Source: Longilinea sp964536805
GTDB lineage: Bacteria > Chloroflexota > Anaerolineae > Anaerolineales > Anaerolineaceae
NCBI GenBank assembly: GCA_964536805.1
Contig: CAZHYQ010000011.1
Coordinates: forward strand, 1 to 64,000
DNA length: 64,000 nt
Reading direction: 5' to 3'
Shown: positions 16,702 to 25,682 of the stretch, one piece after another
Layout of the letters: every line of letters starts with the position of its first letter
Numbering within the stretch: the stretch's first letter is position 1
Notes under the pieces: generated by a model
Told to the model about the DNA's origin: nothing
Seen by the model: only the letters and a program-made list of their open reading frames with translations
The model's database searches: none
Program-made: the position numbers and the translations under genes

Positions 16702-19206
16702 TTATCCTTTTTTGAAGGCTGGAATCTCAACGGTTTGCCCTGCATATTCTGCCTGATAGTAGGGCACCCAGGCCAGGCCGAATAAATCGGTGTAGATATT
16801 GCTCTTGGTGGTATTGACGGGTACCTCACTTTCGTCATCGACCATGCGCGCCCACTTATCCGATACATCCTTCTCTTCTTTGGCTCGCAGATCGGTCATT
16901 TCAGTCAGTTGTTTATTAAGAGCATCCAGATCATCCCTGGCAGTATCCAGGTCTGCCTTGGCACTGGACGTCATGCGGCGTTTTGTGAGATTGCTGGAAA
17001 GGCTGCGCTTGCGCCCGCCAAAAAAGCTGAAAATGGTTTCCGCAGCTTTGCCGATCTCTTCGGTCGTTCGTTGGCCGACTTCCCGCTGAAGATCCTCGAC
17101 TTTGTTAGTCTGCTTGCGAATTTTCTCTTTGAGCGCATCTATTTTTTTGTCATAGGCAGCGCCGATTTTGTCCAGATCGGTCTGCATGGCGTCGTGGGCA
17201 GCATCGCTGCACAACTTGCGGAAATCAGCTGTTGAAATTTCAGGTCCGGCATAAACCTTCAGGGTTTCATTGGCGCGCACTTTGAGCGTGCCATTGCGGA
17301 AAACCCAATCTTCAAAATCGCGCTGCAACCCGGAAATGCGTCTGGCATCGCTTAACCAGCCGGGCAACGGTGCAAAACTGGCCTGCGGGCGCGGATCGTC
17401 ATTCACCTCGTCGGTTTTGTACGCACGCCAGGCGAATTGATCCCAATCGACATTCATGCTTTCAAATTGGGTGACCACGCAGGCAAAATGCTTGGAGGTA
17501 TCCAGGCGGTAACGGGTATTCACGTAGCGTGCCTCCGCCTGGGCAATCAATGCCGGGCGGTATACAACTCCCTTGACCTGGGTGCCGGTTGGTTGGCGGC
17601 CCGCTTCAATGGCATCATTGGTGCTCAAATCCAGCGGCAGGATATATTCCGAGACTCCGGATGGCGCCACCGGCCGTGTGCCGGAAAGCGTTTCACCGCG
17701 CGGCGAGGCAGCGACTGGCGCGGTTGGATTTTGCACGGACGGCTGGCTGGGAGCGACCACATTTGAGTTGTTGATCACAGCCGCAGGTGCCGCGGTTTTT
17801 CCAAAAGGCTCAATGCCCTCCAGGTGGTTGAGATCCGGAATTTGAGACCTCATCAGTGGTCCGGCCAGATAATTCATAGCCCAGCGCGTGGTGAACAATT
17901 GGGGCGCGGCCTTGTTGATGTTATTGATGAGAAAGACGCGTTTATCCAAGGCGGAAATTTGCCGGTCGATGGCGTCGATGTCGCTGGCACCGCTTGCCGA
18001 GCGCAAGCCGTCTAGCAGCCGGTTCTTGTCCTGTTCGGTCTGTAAGCGGCCAATCAGCCAGGTGCCGGCATTTGAGAGGGCTTTGTAATCCACGTCCACC
18101 GGGTTTTGCGTTGCCAGGACGATGCCCACGCCAAAGGCACGCGCCTGTTTGAGCATGCGCAGCATGACCGTCCGCGAGGGCGGGTTGGCGACGGGCGGCA
18201 GATAGCCCATGATTTCGTCAAAATAAACCATCATGCGCAAACCACTGGTACCGCGCTGCGCGCGCATCCAGGATTCAACCGCCGCAAAAAGCAGCGTGAC
18301 GAAGAACATGCGCTCGCCTTCACTTAGGTGGGCAATGTAGAAAATGTTATGGCGCGGCTTGCCGGCCGGCGTAAATTGCATGGCACCGATGTCGAGCGAA
18401 ATGCCATCCCGCCAGGATTCGAAACTGGGAGAGGCCAGGAAGTTGTTCAGCAGCATGGCCAGGTCGAAGCGGGCTTTTTCAGGGAAGAAGGAATCCAACG
18501 GGAAAGCCCCCAGACGGTCAAAGGGCGGTTTCTGCACTTCCATGATCAGGCTGGTCAGGTCCAGCGAACGGCCTTCGCTCCAGGCGTTCTCAATCACGTT
18601 CGAGACCAGGATATGCTCGCGCGAACGCAGCGGATCCAGGTCCGTCAGACCGATCAACCCCAGCAAGGCTGTCACGATGCTGCTGATTTTTTCGCGCAGC
18701 GTCTCGCGGTTATCTTCCCAGGGCACGTCAGGCGCGGAAAATGATGAAAGCACATTGACTGGCTGGCCGGAAGTGGAACCGGGGGTGAAAATGGAGAATT
18801 GGGCCGAATTCTTGAGGGCCATCATTTCATCGTACCCGATTCCGTACCCTGCCAGACCAGCTTTCCAGTTGGCGGCGGTTTCGGCAGCCAGTTGTTCGAG
18901 CGTCTTGCCATCCCGGCGGGCGGCTTCCGGATCCAACCAGGGCTGAAAATCGGATGGGTTGAATTCCGGAAAGTGCAGCAGCAGGTTGGTGAGATCTCCC
19001 TTGGGATCGATGATGATGGCAGGAATGCCTTTCAGCGCGGCTTCCTCCAGCATGCCGATGCCAAGGCCGGTCTTGCCCGAACCGGTCATGCCGGTAATGA
19101 TGGCATGAGTCGTCAGATTTGAAGGATCGTACAATAAAGGCTGGTCGGTGGCCTTATGTTGTGCGGGATCGTAGATACGCCCCAGAAAGAAATTTTTTGG
19201 ATCCAC
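16702..19206 (-). CDS. HerA/VirB4-like ATPase with C-terminal coiled coil
   Basis: 834-residue P-loop ATPase of the HerA/FtsK superfamily. Walker A GMTGSGKT is at residues 39-46, Walker B MMVYFDEI with Asp330-Glu331, and the LATQNPVDVDYKALSNAGTWLIGRLQTEQDKNRLLDGL sensor region matches DUF87/HerA-type DNA translocases. After a Ser/Pro linker (about 490-540) comes a second domain and a long charged coiled coil (about residues 685-800). Members are linked to DNA-end processing or conjugation, but no NurA, pilus or relaxase gene is adjacent, so its role is open. Confidence 0.8.
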   Translation of the reverse strand: MDPKNFFLGRIYDPAQHKATDQPLLYDPSNLTTHAIITGMTGSGKTGLGIGMLEEAALKGIPAIIIDPKGDLTNLLLHFPEFNPSDFQPWLDPEAARRDGKTLEQLAAETAANWKAGLAGYGIGYDEMMALKNSAQFSIFTPGSTSGQPVNVLSSFSAPDVPWEDNRETLREKISSIVTALLGLIGLTDLDPLRSREHILVSNVIENAWSEGRSLDLTSLIMEVQKPPFDRLGAFPLDSFFPEKARFDLAMLLNNFLASPSFESWRDGISLDIGAMQFTPAGKPRHNIFYIAHLSEGERMFFVTLLFAAVESWMRAQRGTSGLRMMVYFDEIMGYLPPVANPPSRTVMLRMLKQARAFGVGIVLATQNPVDVDYKALSNAGTWLIGRLQTEQDKNRLLDGLRSASGASDIDAIDRQISALDKRVFLINNINKAAPQLFTTRWAMNYLAGPLMRSQIPDLNHLEGIEPFGKTAAPAAVINNSNVVAPSQPSVQNPTAPVAASPRGETLSGTRPVAPSGVSEYILPLDLSTNDAIEAGRQPTGTQVKGVVYRPALIAQAEARYVNTRYRLDTSKHFACVVTQFESMNVDWDQFAWRAYKTDEVNDDPRPQASFAPLPGWLSDARRISGLQRDFEDWVFRNGTLKVRANETLKVYAGPEISTADFRKLCSDAAHDAMQTDLDKIGAAYDKKIDALKEKIRKQTNKVEDLQREVGQRTTEEIGKAAETIFSFFGGRKRSLSSNLTKRRMTSSAKADLDTARDDLDALNKQLTEMTDLRAKEEKDVSDKWARMVDDESEVPVNTTKSNIYTDLFGLAWVPYYQAEYAGQTVEIPAFKKG

Positions 19207-19270
19207 AAATACCTCCCGATTTGACCTGTTTAGTCTTAACTATACCCGAAAATTAGCCTCATCGCGAACC

Positions 19271-21265
19271 TTATTGCAGGGAATAGAGCGCATAAACATT
19301 GCTAAAAGTCTGCGGCGGTGCAAGTTTTGCCAGAAAAGAGTCCAGCGCGGTCAGATCGCTGAGCGGATGATGAGGATCTCCAGCAGTGCGCATAAAATCA
19401 ACGCCGGCGGTGTAAACCAACACTTGCGTATAGCCTTCCTGCTTCCAGGAATTCAATATCGATTGCGAATCAGCCATCGTATTCAGGTCGCGCTTCCAGC
19501 GGTCAAGGATTTCATCCGATGCGCAGGTCGGAGCACAATACAGGCTGCGCGGTTCATAAAGCATGAGAACACGGCTGCCTTGCGGAAGCTCGCGCACCGC
19601 CTGCATGGCGCGCTGGTACCAGCCCAGGTTATCAGCCAGGTAATCTTCACCAGCCTTCAGCCCTGCGGCTGCTTGAGGCGCGCCGCTCTTCCAGGTGAAG
19701 GCGCCTACTTCGAGCAGATTAAAAACCAGCACCAGCAGGATGAGGGTATTAAAGAACCGGTTCAAGCGCACCTGCGGCAGCGTCACCCGGCTCAGACCCC
19801 AGTACCCAAAAGCTGCCAGCCCGGTGAAAGCTGGAAAAAGGGTGAAGTAATAACGCGTCTGGATCAAGTTGCCAGAAATGCGATTGGCACCTGCCCAAAC
19901 CACCAAACCAGTTAGAGCAAGTACGGCTGCATTTTCAAGTGCAGCCTGTTGGTCAGGTCCGCGCCGTTCCCGCTCTAACCAGGCAAAAAGGCCAAAGCCA
20001 AGAAGGAGCGGGCCTAGAGCCACCATATAGCCGTCGCTTGCGTCCATGCCCAGGTAGGTGGCTCGCAGCGGCAGGAAAAAGAAATCCAACCAGTTGCCAT
20101 AGGGGGGTACATTCTGATATACCGCCAGCCGTAACGGCGTCATGGCTCCGGCAGCAAAAAAGAACGGGTAGAAAGGGTTGCCAGTGGTCAAGAGATTCTT
20201 AATAAACCACGGGGCGGCCACGGCTAGAGCAGCACCGCCAAATTTAAGCACGTCCAGGATGCCGGCCCGCCAGGGGACTTTGCGTTTCCAGATATGCCAT
20301 ATCAATGCGGCAAGCCCGGCGACCCCCAGCACGCCAGCAGTGTATTTTGTGCCCACAGCCAATCCGGTAAAAACGCCTGCCAATACCAGCGAGAGTAAAT
20401 CCAGTTTTCGCCGCCAGCGGTCTAAAAGCACCAGTACGCCAAAGCCAAAAAGCAGCGCCAACCAATCCACATATCCCCAGGCTGTCAACATCACCAGGCT
20501 AAAACCGGCCAACAAGGCCGCGACTGCGGCCCAGGCGGACGGCACGTTGAGCTTTTGACTGAAATAGCCAAGCAGGCCGACAAGGGCTAGAACGCCAAAC
20601 CACCAACCCAACACTGTGGCGGCGGAAAGTCCGCCCAGGGCGATTGCCCAGGTGAAAAGCATTTCCGCGTTTTGCGGCATGCCGCTCATCACCTGGGTGG
20701 AAAAATACTGCACCCGTCCGGCTTCGAGGTATGCCTGCGGCAGCGCCAGGTGCGAAACGAGGGCGTCAAACTTGAGTGGGGGTGCCAGGGCAACAGTCAA
20801 TGCGTTGAGCAGCAGCAGGGCGCATAGGACCGCCACGGTTCGCCCCATACTGTCGCTTTCGCGCCATAAATCGCGCAGTGCACTTACCTGGCGTGCCCAC
20901 TTGAGCAGCGATCGCCGCAAGGCGATTCCCACAGCGATGGGAAGAAGGCCTAAAAGCCAGACATTCAACCCGATGGTGGCGCCGACGATCAAAATAAACA
21001 AAGCATAAACACCCAGGCCAAGCGCCGATTGAAGGCTCAAGCGCACCAGGCGCGGCAAATCATCGAACGGGGCAATCCGCTGGCCGATCGCTCCGGCTGT
21101 CGTTATCAAAATGGCTCCCAGCAGGATTCGCCAGAAGGCAAGCGCCAGGCTGGCCGCCAGTTCAGGGCTGAAGGGTTTGTGGCTGACGTAGTACAGCATT
21201 AAAACCAAAAACGGCCAGAGAATGGCACTCAGGCCGATCAACAGGTTGCGTGTGCGTGGCTTCAT
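19271..21265 (-). CDS. Polytopic membrane glycosyltransferase-like protein (GT-C type)
   Basis: 664-residue membrane protein with about 12-13 predicted helices and a C-terminal soluble part (about residues 545-664). The segment APPLKFDALVSHLALPQAYLEAG with an early luminal Asp and His, followed by SGMPQNAEMLF, resembles ArnT/PMT-type (GT-C) glycosyltransferases that use lipid-linked sugars. Acceptor and donor cannot be predicted. It stands alone between the HerA-like gene and the hydrogenase operon. Confidence 0.7.
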   Translation of the reverse strand: MKPRTRNLLIGLSAILWPFLVLMLYYVSHKPFSPELAASLALAFWRILLGAILITTAGAIGQRIAPFDDLPRLVRLSLQSALGLGVYALFILIVGATIGLNVWLLGLLPIAVGIALRRSLLKWARQVSALRDLWRESDSMGRTVAVLCALLLLNALTVALAPPLKFDALVSHLALPQAYLEAGRVQYFSTQVMSGMPQNAEMLFTWAIALGGLSAATVLGWWFGVLALVGLLGYFSQKLNVPSAWAAVAALLAGFSLVMLTAWGYVDWLALLFGFGVLVLLDRWRRKLDLLSLVLAGVFTGLAVGTKYTAGVLGVAGLAALIWHIWKRKVPWRAGILDVLKFGGAALAVAAPWFIKNLLTTGNPFYPFFFAAGAMTPLRLAVYQNVPPYGNWLDFFFLPLRATYLGMDASDGYMVALGPLLLGFGLFAWLERERRGPDQQAALENAAVLALTGLVVWAGANRISGNLIQTRYYFTLFPAFTGLAAFGYWGLSRVTLPQVRLNRFFNTLILLVLVFNLLEVGAFTWKSGAPQAAAGLKAGEDYLADNLGWYQRAMQAVRELPQGSRVLMLYEPRSLYCAPTCASDEILDRWKRDLNTMADSQSILNSWKQEGYTQVLVYTAGVDFMRTAGDPHHPLSDLTALDSFLAKLAPPQTFSNVYALYSLQ

Positions 21266-21330
21266 CGATGTGCCCCTCCAATGGAATTATACATTCGATG
21301 AGCTAACCACGCCGATGCATTCGATTTACA

Positions 21331-21855
21331 CTATTGATAAATGGTTTTGAACAGGCGAGTGAAGTCCACCACTACGCTCTCGATTGCGTTGCTGACAGCC
21401 GGCGTGACCGCGTGATCAAATTCGATATCTTCGGGTTGGATCAAGATCAATTCCACCGGGCAGTTGAACTCGTGTTGGATGAATTTTACCAAGACAGATG
21501 GCGGCAGGGTATGGGTGGTGGCGCTCAGCCCGTCGGTTTGCTGCCAGTCAACCAGTTCAATAGTTCCCGGTGCCTCATCCAGAAGGGCGGCGTCAACCAA
21601 TAAAACGCAGTCCGGCTCAAATCGCCGCAAAGGCGCGGTGAATGCCTCGGGAGCCAGGCTGGCTTCAATTAATAAAAGTTGCGGCCGGGAGGCCAGCCGG
21701 GCGCGCAAAGCGCGCACCGCCAGCACCCCGGCCCCATCATCTCCATTTAGCTCGTTGCCAATACCCAGCAGTGCCAGGCGCGGCTTACGATTGAGCGCCG
21801 CACTCAACGTCGCCAGTTTCTGCGCGAGCAGCTCGCTCCAGCAGGAATTGGACAT
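21331..21855 (-). CDS. [NiFe]-hydrogenase maturation protease (HycI/HyaD family)
   Basis: 174-residue endopeptidase that removes the C-terminal tail of the hydrogenase large subunit once nickel is inserted. Family motifs are clear: GIGNELNGDDGAGVLAVRAL near the start, LLVDAALLDEAPGTIELVD with a metal-binding Asp, and a THTLPPSVLVKFI histidine. The ATG at 21855 has AAGGA seven bases upstream; it overlaps the end of the ferredoxin-like gene by 71 bases. As last gene of the operon it supports an active hydrogenase. Confidence 0.92.
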   Translation of the reverse strand: MSNSCWSELLAQKLATLSAALNRKPRLALLGIGNELNGDDGAGVLAVRALRARLASRPQLLLIEASLAPEAFTAPLRRFEPDCVLLVDAALLDEAPGTIELVDWQQTDGLSATTHTLPPSVLVKFIQHEFNCPVELILIQPEDIEFDHAVTPAVSNAIESVVVDFTRLFKTIYQ

Positions 21856-22219
21856 CTTCATCCTTACCATAATAAACTTCGAAAGGTTCGCGGGATAATT
21901 GTGCCAGTTCCCAGCCTTCATTTTGCATTTGAATGCATTGGAAGCGGCAATTTACCACGCATTGCGCGCAGAAGGTGCAGCGGTCTTCGTGGTAGCGCAT
22001 CACGAATTTCTTGGCTACCTTGTCCAAGACAATCAGTTCGATTGCATCCGCTGGGCAATCTTTGATGCACAACTGGCAGCCCGAGCATTTCGCCGGATCC
22101 CAAACCAGTCGTCCGCGCAGGTTCTCTGGCGCAGGTTTACGTTGAAACGGGTAAAGTTCCGTTACCGGGCGTTTAAAGAGCGATCGGAAAATATCGCCGA
22201 ACATTGCACCAATAGCCAT
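21785..22219 (-). CDS. Hydrogenase ferredoxin-like subunit, NuoI/HycF-like
   Basis: 144-residue electron-transfer subunit carrying two [4Fe-4S] clusters: CSGCQLCIKDCPADAIEL and CTFCAQCVVNCRFQCIQM, both with the C-x2-C-x2-C-x3-C pattern. The N-terminus (MAIGAMFGDIFRSLFKRPVTELYP) resembles NuoI. It links the soluble electron donor to the small subunit. It sits between the NuoH-like gene and the maturation protease. Confidence 0.92.
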   Translation of the reverse strand: MAIGAMFGDIFRSLFKRPVTELYPFQRKPAPENLRGRLVWDPAKCSGCQLCIKDCPADAIELIVLDKVAKKFVMRYHEDRCTFCAQCVVNCRFQCIQMQNEGWELAQLSREPFEVYYGKDEDVQFLLERAARAETGDVECGAQS

Positions 22220-22231
22220 GCCAATACCTCC

Positions 22232-23167
22232 TTAGAAGAGCGGGCCGATCTGGCGGCCAATAATGATGGCCAGCAGTTGAAGCAGGCCAACCAGCGCTCC
22301 GACGCGCCACCACATGCCCACCGTTTGATCAATGCGCAGACGGGCAAACAGCGATTGCAGTCCGGCTGTCACCAATAATAACAGACCGGTTTTCCACAGA
22401 AAATCGAGCGGATTGGCCAGGCCGCCCATGTAGAATGTGGCGATCAGGGTCAGGCCGATGACCAGTTCTACGTCCTTGCCGATGCGGAAAAGCGCCAGGC
22501 CGCGGCCTGAATATTCGGTCAGTGCACCGGAAACAATTTCGGTTTCGGCTTCAGGCGCATCGAAGGGAGAAAGTTCCAGCTTGCCCATCAGCCCAACCAG
22601 CGCCACCAGGAAACCGATTGGCTGCGCCGCGATCATCCAGACATTTCCACGGGCATAGGCATTGATTTCGCTGATATTCCAGCTCCCGGCCGCAATGGCC
22701 GGCCCAAGCAGCGCCAAAAGGAAAGGTGCTTCATAGGAGAATATCTGGGTGAGCGTGCGGGTTGCGCCAATGATGGAGAAGCGGGAGATGTTATTCGCGC
22801 CAGCCAGTCCGATGCAGATGGTCAGCGCGCTGAGCAGGTAAAAGACGACGATCAAGTCGCCGCGGAAATTATAGGAGGCGGTAAAGCCTGCCAGCGGCAC
22901 ATATAAGGCGGCCGTCAAAGCGGAGGTTAACGCGATGATGGGCAGGGCATGAAACAAGCCGGTATGCGCCCCGGTTGGAACGATTTCTTCCTTGGAGAGC
23001 AGCTTGAAGATATCGGCCAGCGGTTGAAACCAGCGCGGTCCAATGCGGTTCTGGAAACGAGCCACCAGTTTGCGGTCAGCCCATTCATAAACCAGCCCGC
23101 TCCCCAGCAGGAAAAGGCCACCAGGGAAGAACAGGAGCAGCAGGATGGAAGGTAATGGTAGGTTCAT
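22232..23167 (-). CDS. Hydrogenase membrane subunit, NuoH/HycD-like
   Basis: 311-residue membrane protein with about eight helices that anchors the peripheral arm and couples it to ion transport. Typical NuoH-family stretches: GSGLVYEWADRKLVARFQNRIGPRWFQPLADIFKLLSKEEIVP and ELSPFDAPEAETEIVSGALTEYSGRGLALF, with the acidic loop residues kept. Its start overlaps the large-subunit stop by four bases, implying coupled translation. Confidence 0.94.
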   Translation of the reverse strand: MNLPLPSILLLLFFPGGLFLLGSGLVYEWADRKLVARFQNRIGPRWFQPLADIFKLLSKEEIVPTGAHTGLFHALPIIALTSALTAALYVPLAGFTASYNFRGDLIVVFYLLSALTICIGLAGANNISRFSIIGATRTLTQIFSYEAPFLLALLGPAIAAGSWNISEINAYARGNVWMIAAQPIGFLVALVGLMGKLELSPFDAPEAETEIVSGALTEYSGRGLALFRIGKDVELVIGLTLIATFYMGGLANPLDFLWKTGLLLLVTAGLQSLFARLRIDQTVGMWWRVGALVGLLQLLAIIIGRQIGPLF

Positions 23168-24354
23168 CGGTAGTACTCGATTCCGTGTTGGCGAAGATCT
23201 TCCCAGGTCCAGACCTGGGTGTCGTTCGTGCGGTGGATCTTGATCAGGCGGTCATTGCAGGAGAAGCACGGATCAATACCGGCCAGGATCATGGGGATAT
23301 CCGCCAGCTTGTGGCCGACCGCAAAGTTGATGACCGTTGCCCAATTGCATAGGCTGGGTGTGCGGACTTTGACCCGTTCTGGTTTCTCGCTGCCGTTGCT
23401 TTTCAAGAAGTAGAATAATTCGCCGCGCGGTGCTTCAACCCGGCTGACGGTTTCACCTGCCGGGATCTTGCGCGGGACGCGCGTGGTTAATTCGCCCTCC
23501 GGCATGTGGTCGAGCATCTCGCGGATCAGGCGGTAGCAATCGAATAATTCTTTTAACCGAACCACAAAGCGCGCCAGCAAGTCGCCGTTTTCATCGGTGA
23601 TGACATTGATCGGGAAGGTCTTGTAGGCTGCGTAGGGCGCTGAGTCGCGGATATCGATGGTGACGCCTGACGCCCGTGCCGTCGGCCCGACAGCACCAAG
23701 TTCGATGGCCTGTTCTTTGGTCATTGTGCCGATATCGCGTGTGCGGCCGAGGAAGGTTTCATCGGTGGTGACAACTTTCATGTAGTGGTGGGTGCGCTGT
23801 TCAAGGAAATCAATTCCCTTGAGGATCATGTCGCGTTGTTTGTCGTCGATGTCAAACTTCACGCCGCCCAGAACATTGGCCGAGTAATGAACGCGGTTGC
23901 CGCTGATGGTTTCGAGAATATCCATGACCGTTTCGCGATCGCGCCACGAGTACATGAACAAGGTGTCAAAACCGCCTTCGTGCGCAGCCACGCCCAACCA
24001 GAGCATATGACTATGGATCCGTTCAAGTTCGGCTACCAGGGTTCGGATGACCTGTGCCCGCGGGGGAGCTTCCACCTTGGCGAGCTGCTCCACACCTGCG
24101 ACATAAGCGGTGTTATGGACGTGCGAGCAAATTCCGCAAATGCGTTCCAACAGGTAGATATTTTGCGTCCAATTGCGGTCCTCTGTGCCCTTTTCGATAC
24201 CGCGATGAACGTACCCCAACCGGACAGAGGCTCCGGTGACAATTTCACCATCCACGGCGAATTCAAAATGCCCAGGTTCCTTCAGGGCGGGGTGCTGGGG
24301 ACCGATTGGAACGATAAACTTCTGGTTTGTTTCCTGTCCGATCATCGGGTTCAC
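23164..24354 (-). CDS. Group 4 [NiFe]-hydrogenase large subunit (NuoD/HycE-like)
   Basis: 396-residue catalytic subunit that reversibly reduces protons to H2. Unlike NuoD of complex I it keeps both nickel-binding cysteine pairs: RICGICSHVH (Cys73, Cys76) and DPCFSCNDR (Cys363, Cys366). The 27 residues after Arg369 resemble the tail that HycI removes from E. coli HycE after DPCYSCTDR, so processing after Arg369 is predicted. The GTG at 24354 overlaps the previous stop codon; ATG at 24345 with GGAG eight bases upstream is an alternative start. Confidence 0.95.
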   Translation of the reverse strand: MNPMIGQETNQKFIVPIGPQHPALKEPGHFEFAVDGEIVTGASVRLGYVHRGIEKGTEDRNWTQNIYLLERICGICSHVHNTAYVAGVEQLAKVEAPPRAQVIRTLVAELERIHSHMLWLGVAAHEGGFDTLFMYSWRDRETVMDILETISGNRVHYSANVLGGVKFDIDDKQRDMILKGIDFLEQRTHHYMKVVTTDETFLGRTRDIGTMTKEQAIELGAVGPTARASGVTIDIRDSAPYAAYKTFPINVITDENGDLLARFVVRLKELFDCYRLIREMLDHMPEGELTTRVPRKIPAGETVSRVEAPRGELFYFLKSNGSEKPERVKVRTPSLCNWATVINFAVGHKLADIPMILAGIDPCFSCNDRLIKIHRTNDTQVWTWEDLRQHGIEYYR

Positions 24355-24851
24355 TCCTTTCCTTCGGCTGCCGGCGCGGCAAAGCCAGTGAAAGCTTTAC
24401 GAAGCGGGTAAATCCCTTCAGGCCATTCATCGGGCAGCACCAAACGGCTGGTGTCGGGGGTGTTTTCAACGGTCACGCCGAAGAGTTCAATCAACTCCCG
24501 TTCGTAGAGGGTCGCATAGGGAAAAAGGTCGCAGATTGTCGGCAAGACAGCGTCGTCGTAAGGCAGGCTGACCCGCAGGGTCAGCACCGCGTAACCGGTG
24601 GCGAAATGGTAAAGCGCTTCCAGATTGCCTTCCCCGGCCGGTTGTCCTTCTTGCGGGGCAGGTGCAGCGGCATCCAGGCCGGAAATGGTCACCAGGTAGC
24701 CCCAGGAGGCTGTTTTGAGCGCCTGTACGGCCTCATGCAGGTCCTTCCTGGCAATTACGATATCGCTGCGGTTCGCTTCCGGGCGAAGGGTGCTAACCGC
24801 CCAGGGCTGCAGCAGGGATTCGCCATTTTGTAAGTTCATTTCGGTATCCAT
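24351..24851 (-). CDS. Hydrogenase linking subunit, NuoC-like
   Basis: 166-residue hydrophilic subunit of the NuoC (30 kDa) family. The signature is in the second half: ICDLFPYATLYERELIELFGVTVENTPDTSRLVLPDEWPEGIYPLRKAF. It bridges small and large subunits in the peripheral arm. AGGAGG lies ten bases before the ATG, and the stop overlaps the start of the large-subunit gene by four bases. Confidence 0.92.
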   Translation of the reverse strand: MDTEMNLQNGESLLQPWAVSTLRPEANRSDIVIARKDLHEAVQALKTASWGYLVTISGLDAAAPAPQEGQPAGEGNLEALYHFATGYAVLTLRVSLPYDDAVLPTICDLFPYATLYERELIELFGVTVENTPDTSRLVLPDEWPEGIYPLRKAFTGFAAPAAEGKE

Positions 24852-24862
24852 CAGTCAGCCTC

Positions 24863-25333
24863 CTATTTGGGTTTCAAGCTCTGAAGCAAGGCCACAACAC
24901 CCTGAATGATGGCTTCAGGCCGCGGCGGGCAGCCCGGGATGTAGGCGCTGACCGGAAGAATCTCATCAATCCCGCCGAGGATATTGTAGCAATCATGGAA
25001 GGCGCCGCCCGAGAGGGCGCAGGATCCGATGGCCACGACAAATTTTGGATCTGGCATCTGTTCATAAATACGAAGCAGCCTGTCGCGTGATTGGCGGGTC
25101 ACCGGGCCGGTGGCAAGCAGTACATCGGCATGGCGGGGACTTCCTTCCAACTTGACACCAAAACGCTCCAGATCATAGCGCGGAGTCAGTGTTGCCAGGA
25201 TTTCAATGTCGCAGCCATTGCAGGAGCCGCTGTTATAGTGGATAACCCAGGGCGAATTGATGCGTGCCCAGGCGCGCAGACCATCCATGACTTTTTGCAT
25301 GGGACTTACGGGGTTCTGTACTTGAATATCCAT
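24863..25333 (-). CDS. Hydrogenase small subunit, NuoB/HycG-like
   Basis: 156-residue subunit holding the [4Fe-4S] cluster next to the nickel site. Cysteines appear as GSCNGCDIEIL (Cys38, Cys41), IGSCALSGGAF and IPGCPPRPE. The spaced C-x2-C is the pattern of group 4 hydrogenases; complex I NuoB has adjacent cysteines. The ATG at 25333 (MDIQVQ) is preferred over an upstream in-frame ATG at 25375 that would overlap the NuoA-like gene. Confidence 0.94.
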   Translation of the reverse strand: MDIQVQNPVSPMQKVMDGLRAWARINSPWVIHYNSGSCNGCDIEILATLTPRYDLERFGVKLEGSPRHADVLLATGPVTRQSRDRLLRIYEQMPDPKFVVAIGSCALSGGAFHDCYNILGGIDEILPVSAYIPGCPPRPEAIIQGVVALLQSLKPK

Positions 25334-25355
25334 AATAGAATCCTGTCCTTTCCAC

Positions 25356-25667
25356 TCAACCCAGCAGCAGGGCAATCAGGGCCAGCATCAACCCCACCAG
25401 GAAGGGTACGATGGCGGTGGTAAAACTTCCAAGGCCCAAGACCAGCATGCCAAGGTGGAGAATGGCAAAGAAAAGGGCAATCACGAAGAAGGGTGTGTAG
25501 CCAGGGGCGGCGCTTTTGGTGGGGGATTCTTCACCCGAGCCGTAAGCGGAGCTCTTGACAGCATCTTCCTTCGTCGGACCAGCCAGTTGTCTGCCAATCC
25601 AATAAATTATCAGTACGAGCGGGATGTAAATTACAAATGCAAGAGGCGGGGTTAACAGAATATTCAT
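25356..25667 (-). CDS. Small membrane subunit, NuoA-like
   Basis: 103-residue protein with three predicted helices (about residues 7-25, 52-72 and 78-102). Between helices 1 and 2 it reads SSAYGSGEESPTKSAAPGYTPFF, placed where NuoA of complex I has its ECG loop, and helix 2 has the FALHLGML-type continuation. This suggests a diverged NuoA homologue inside the hydrogenase, which most group 4 enzymes lack. The assignment is by position and topology and is less sure than for its neighbours. Confidence 0.7.
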   Translation of the reverse strand: MNILLTPPLAFVIYIPLVLIIYWIGRQLAGPTKEDAVKSSAYGSGEESPTKSAAPGYTPFFVIALFFAILHLGMLVLGLGSFTTAIVPFLVGLMLALIALLLG

Positions 25668-25682
25668 CGTTTTCCTCCTCGA

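Noticed and set aside
23164..24354. Complex I NuoD assignment for the large subunit
   Set aside because: Both hydrogenase cysteine motifs and a processed-tail sequence are present and a maturation protease is in the operon, so complex I is excluded.
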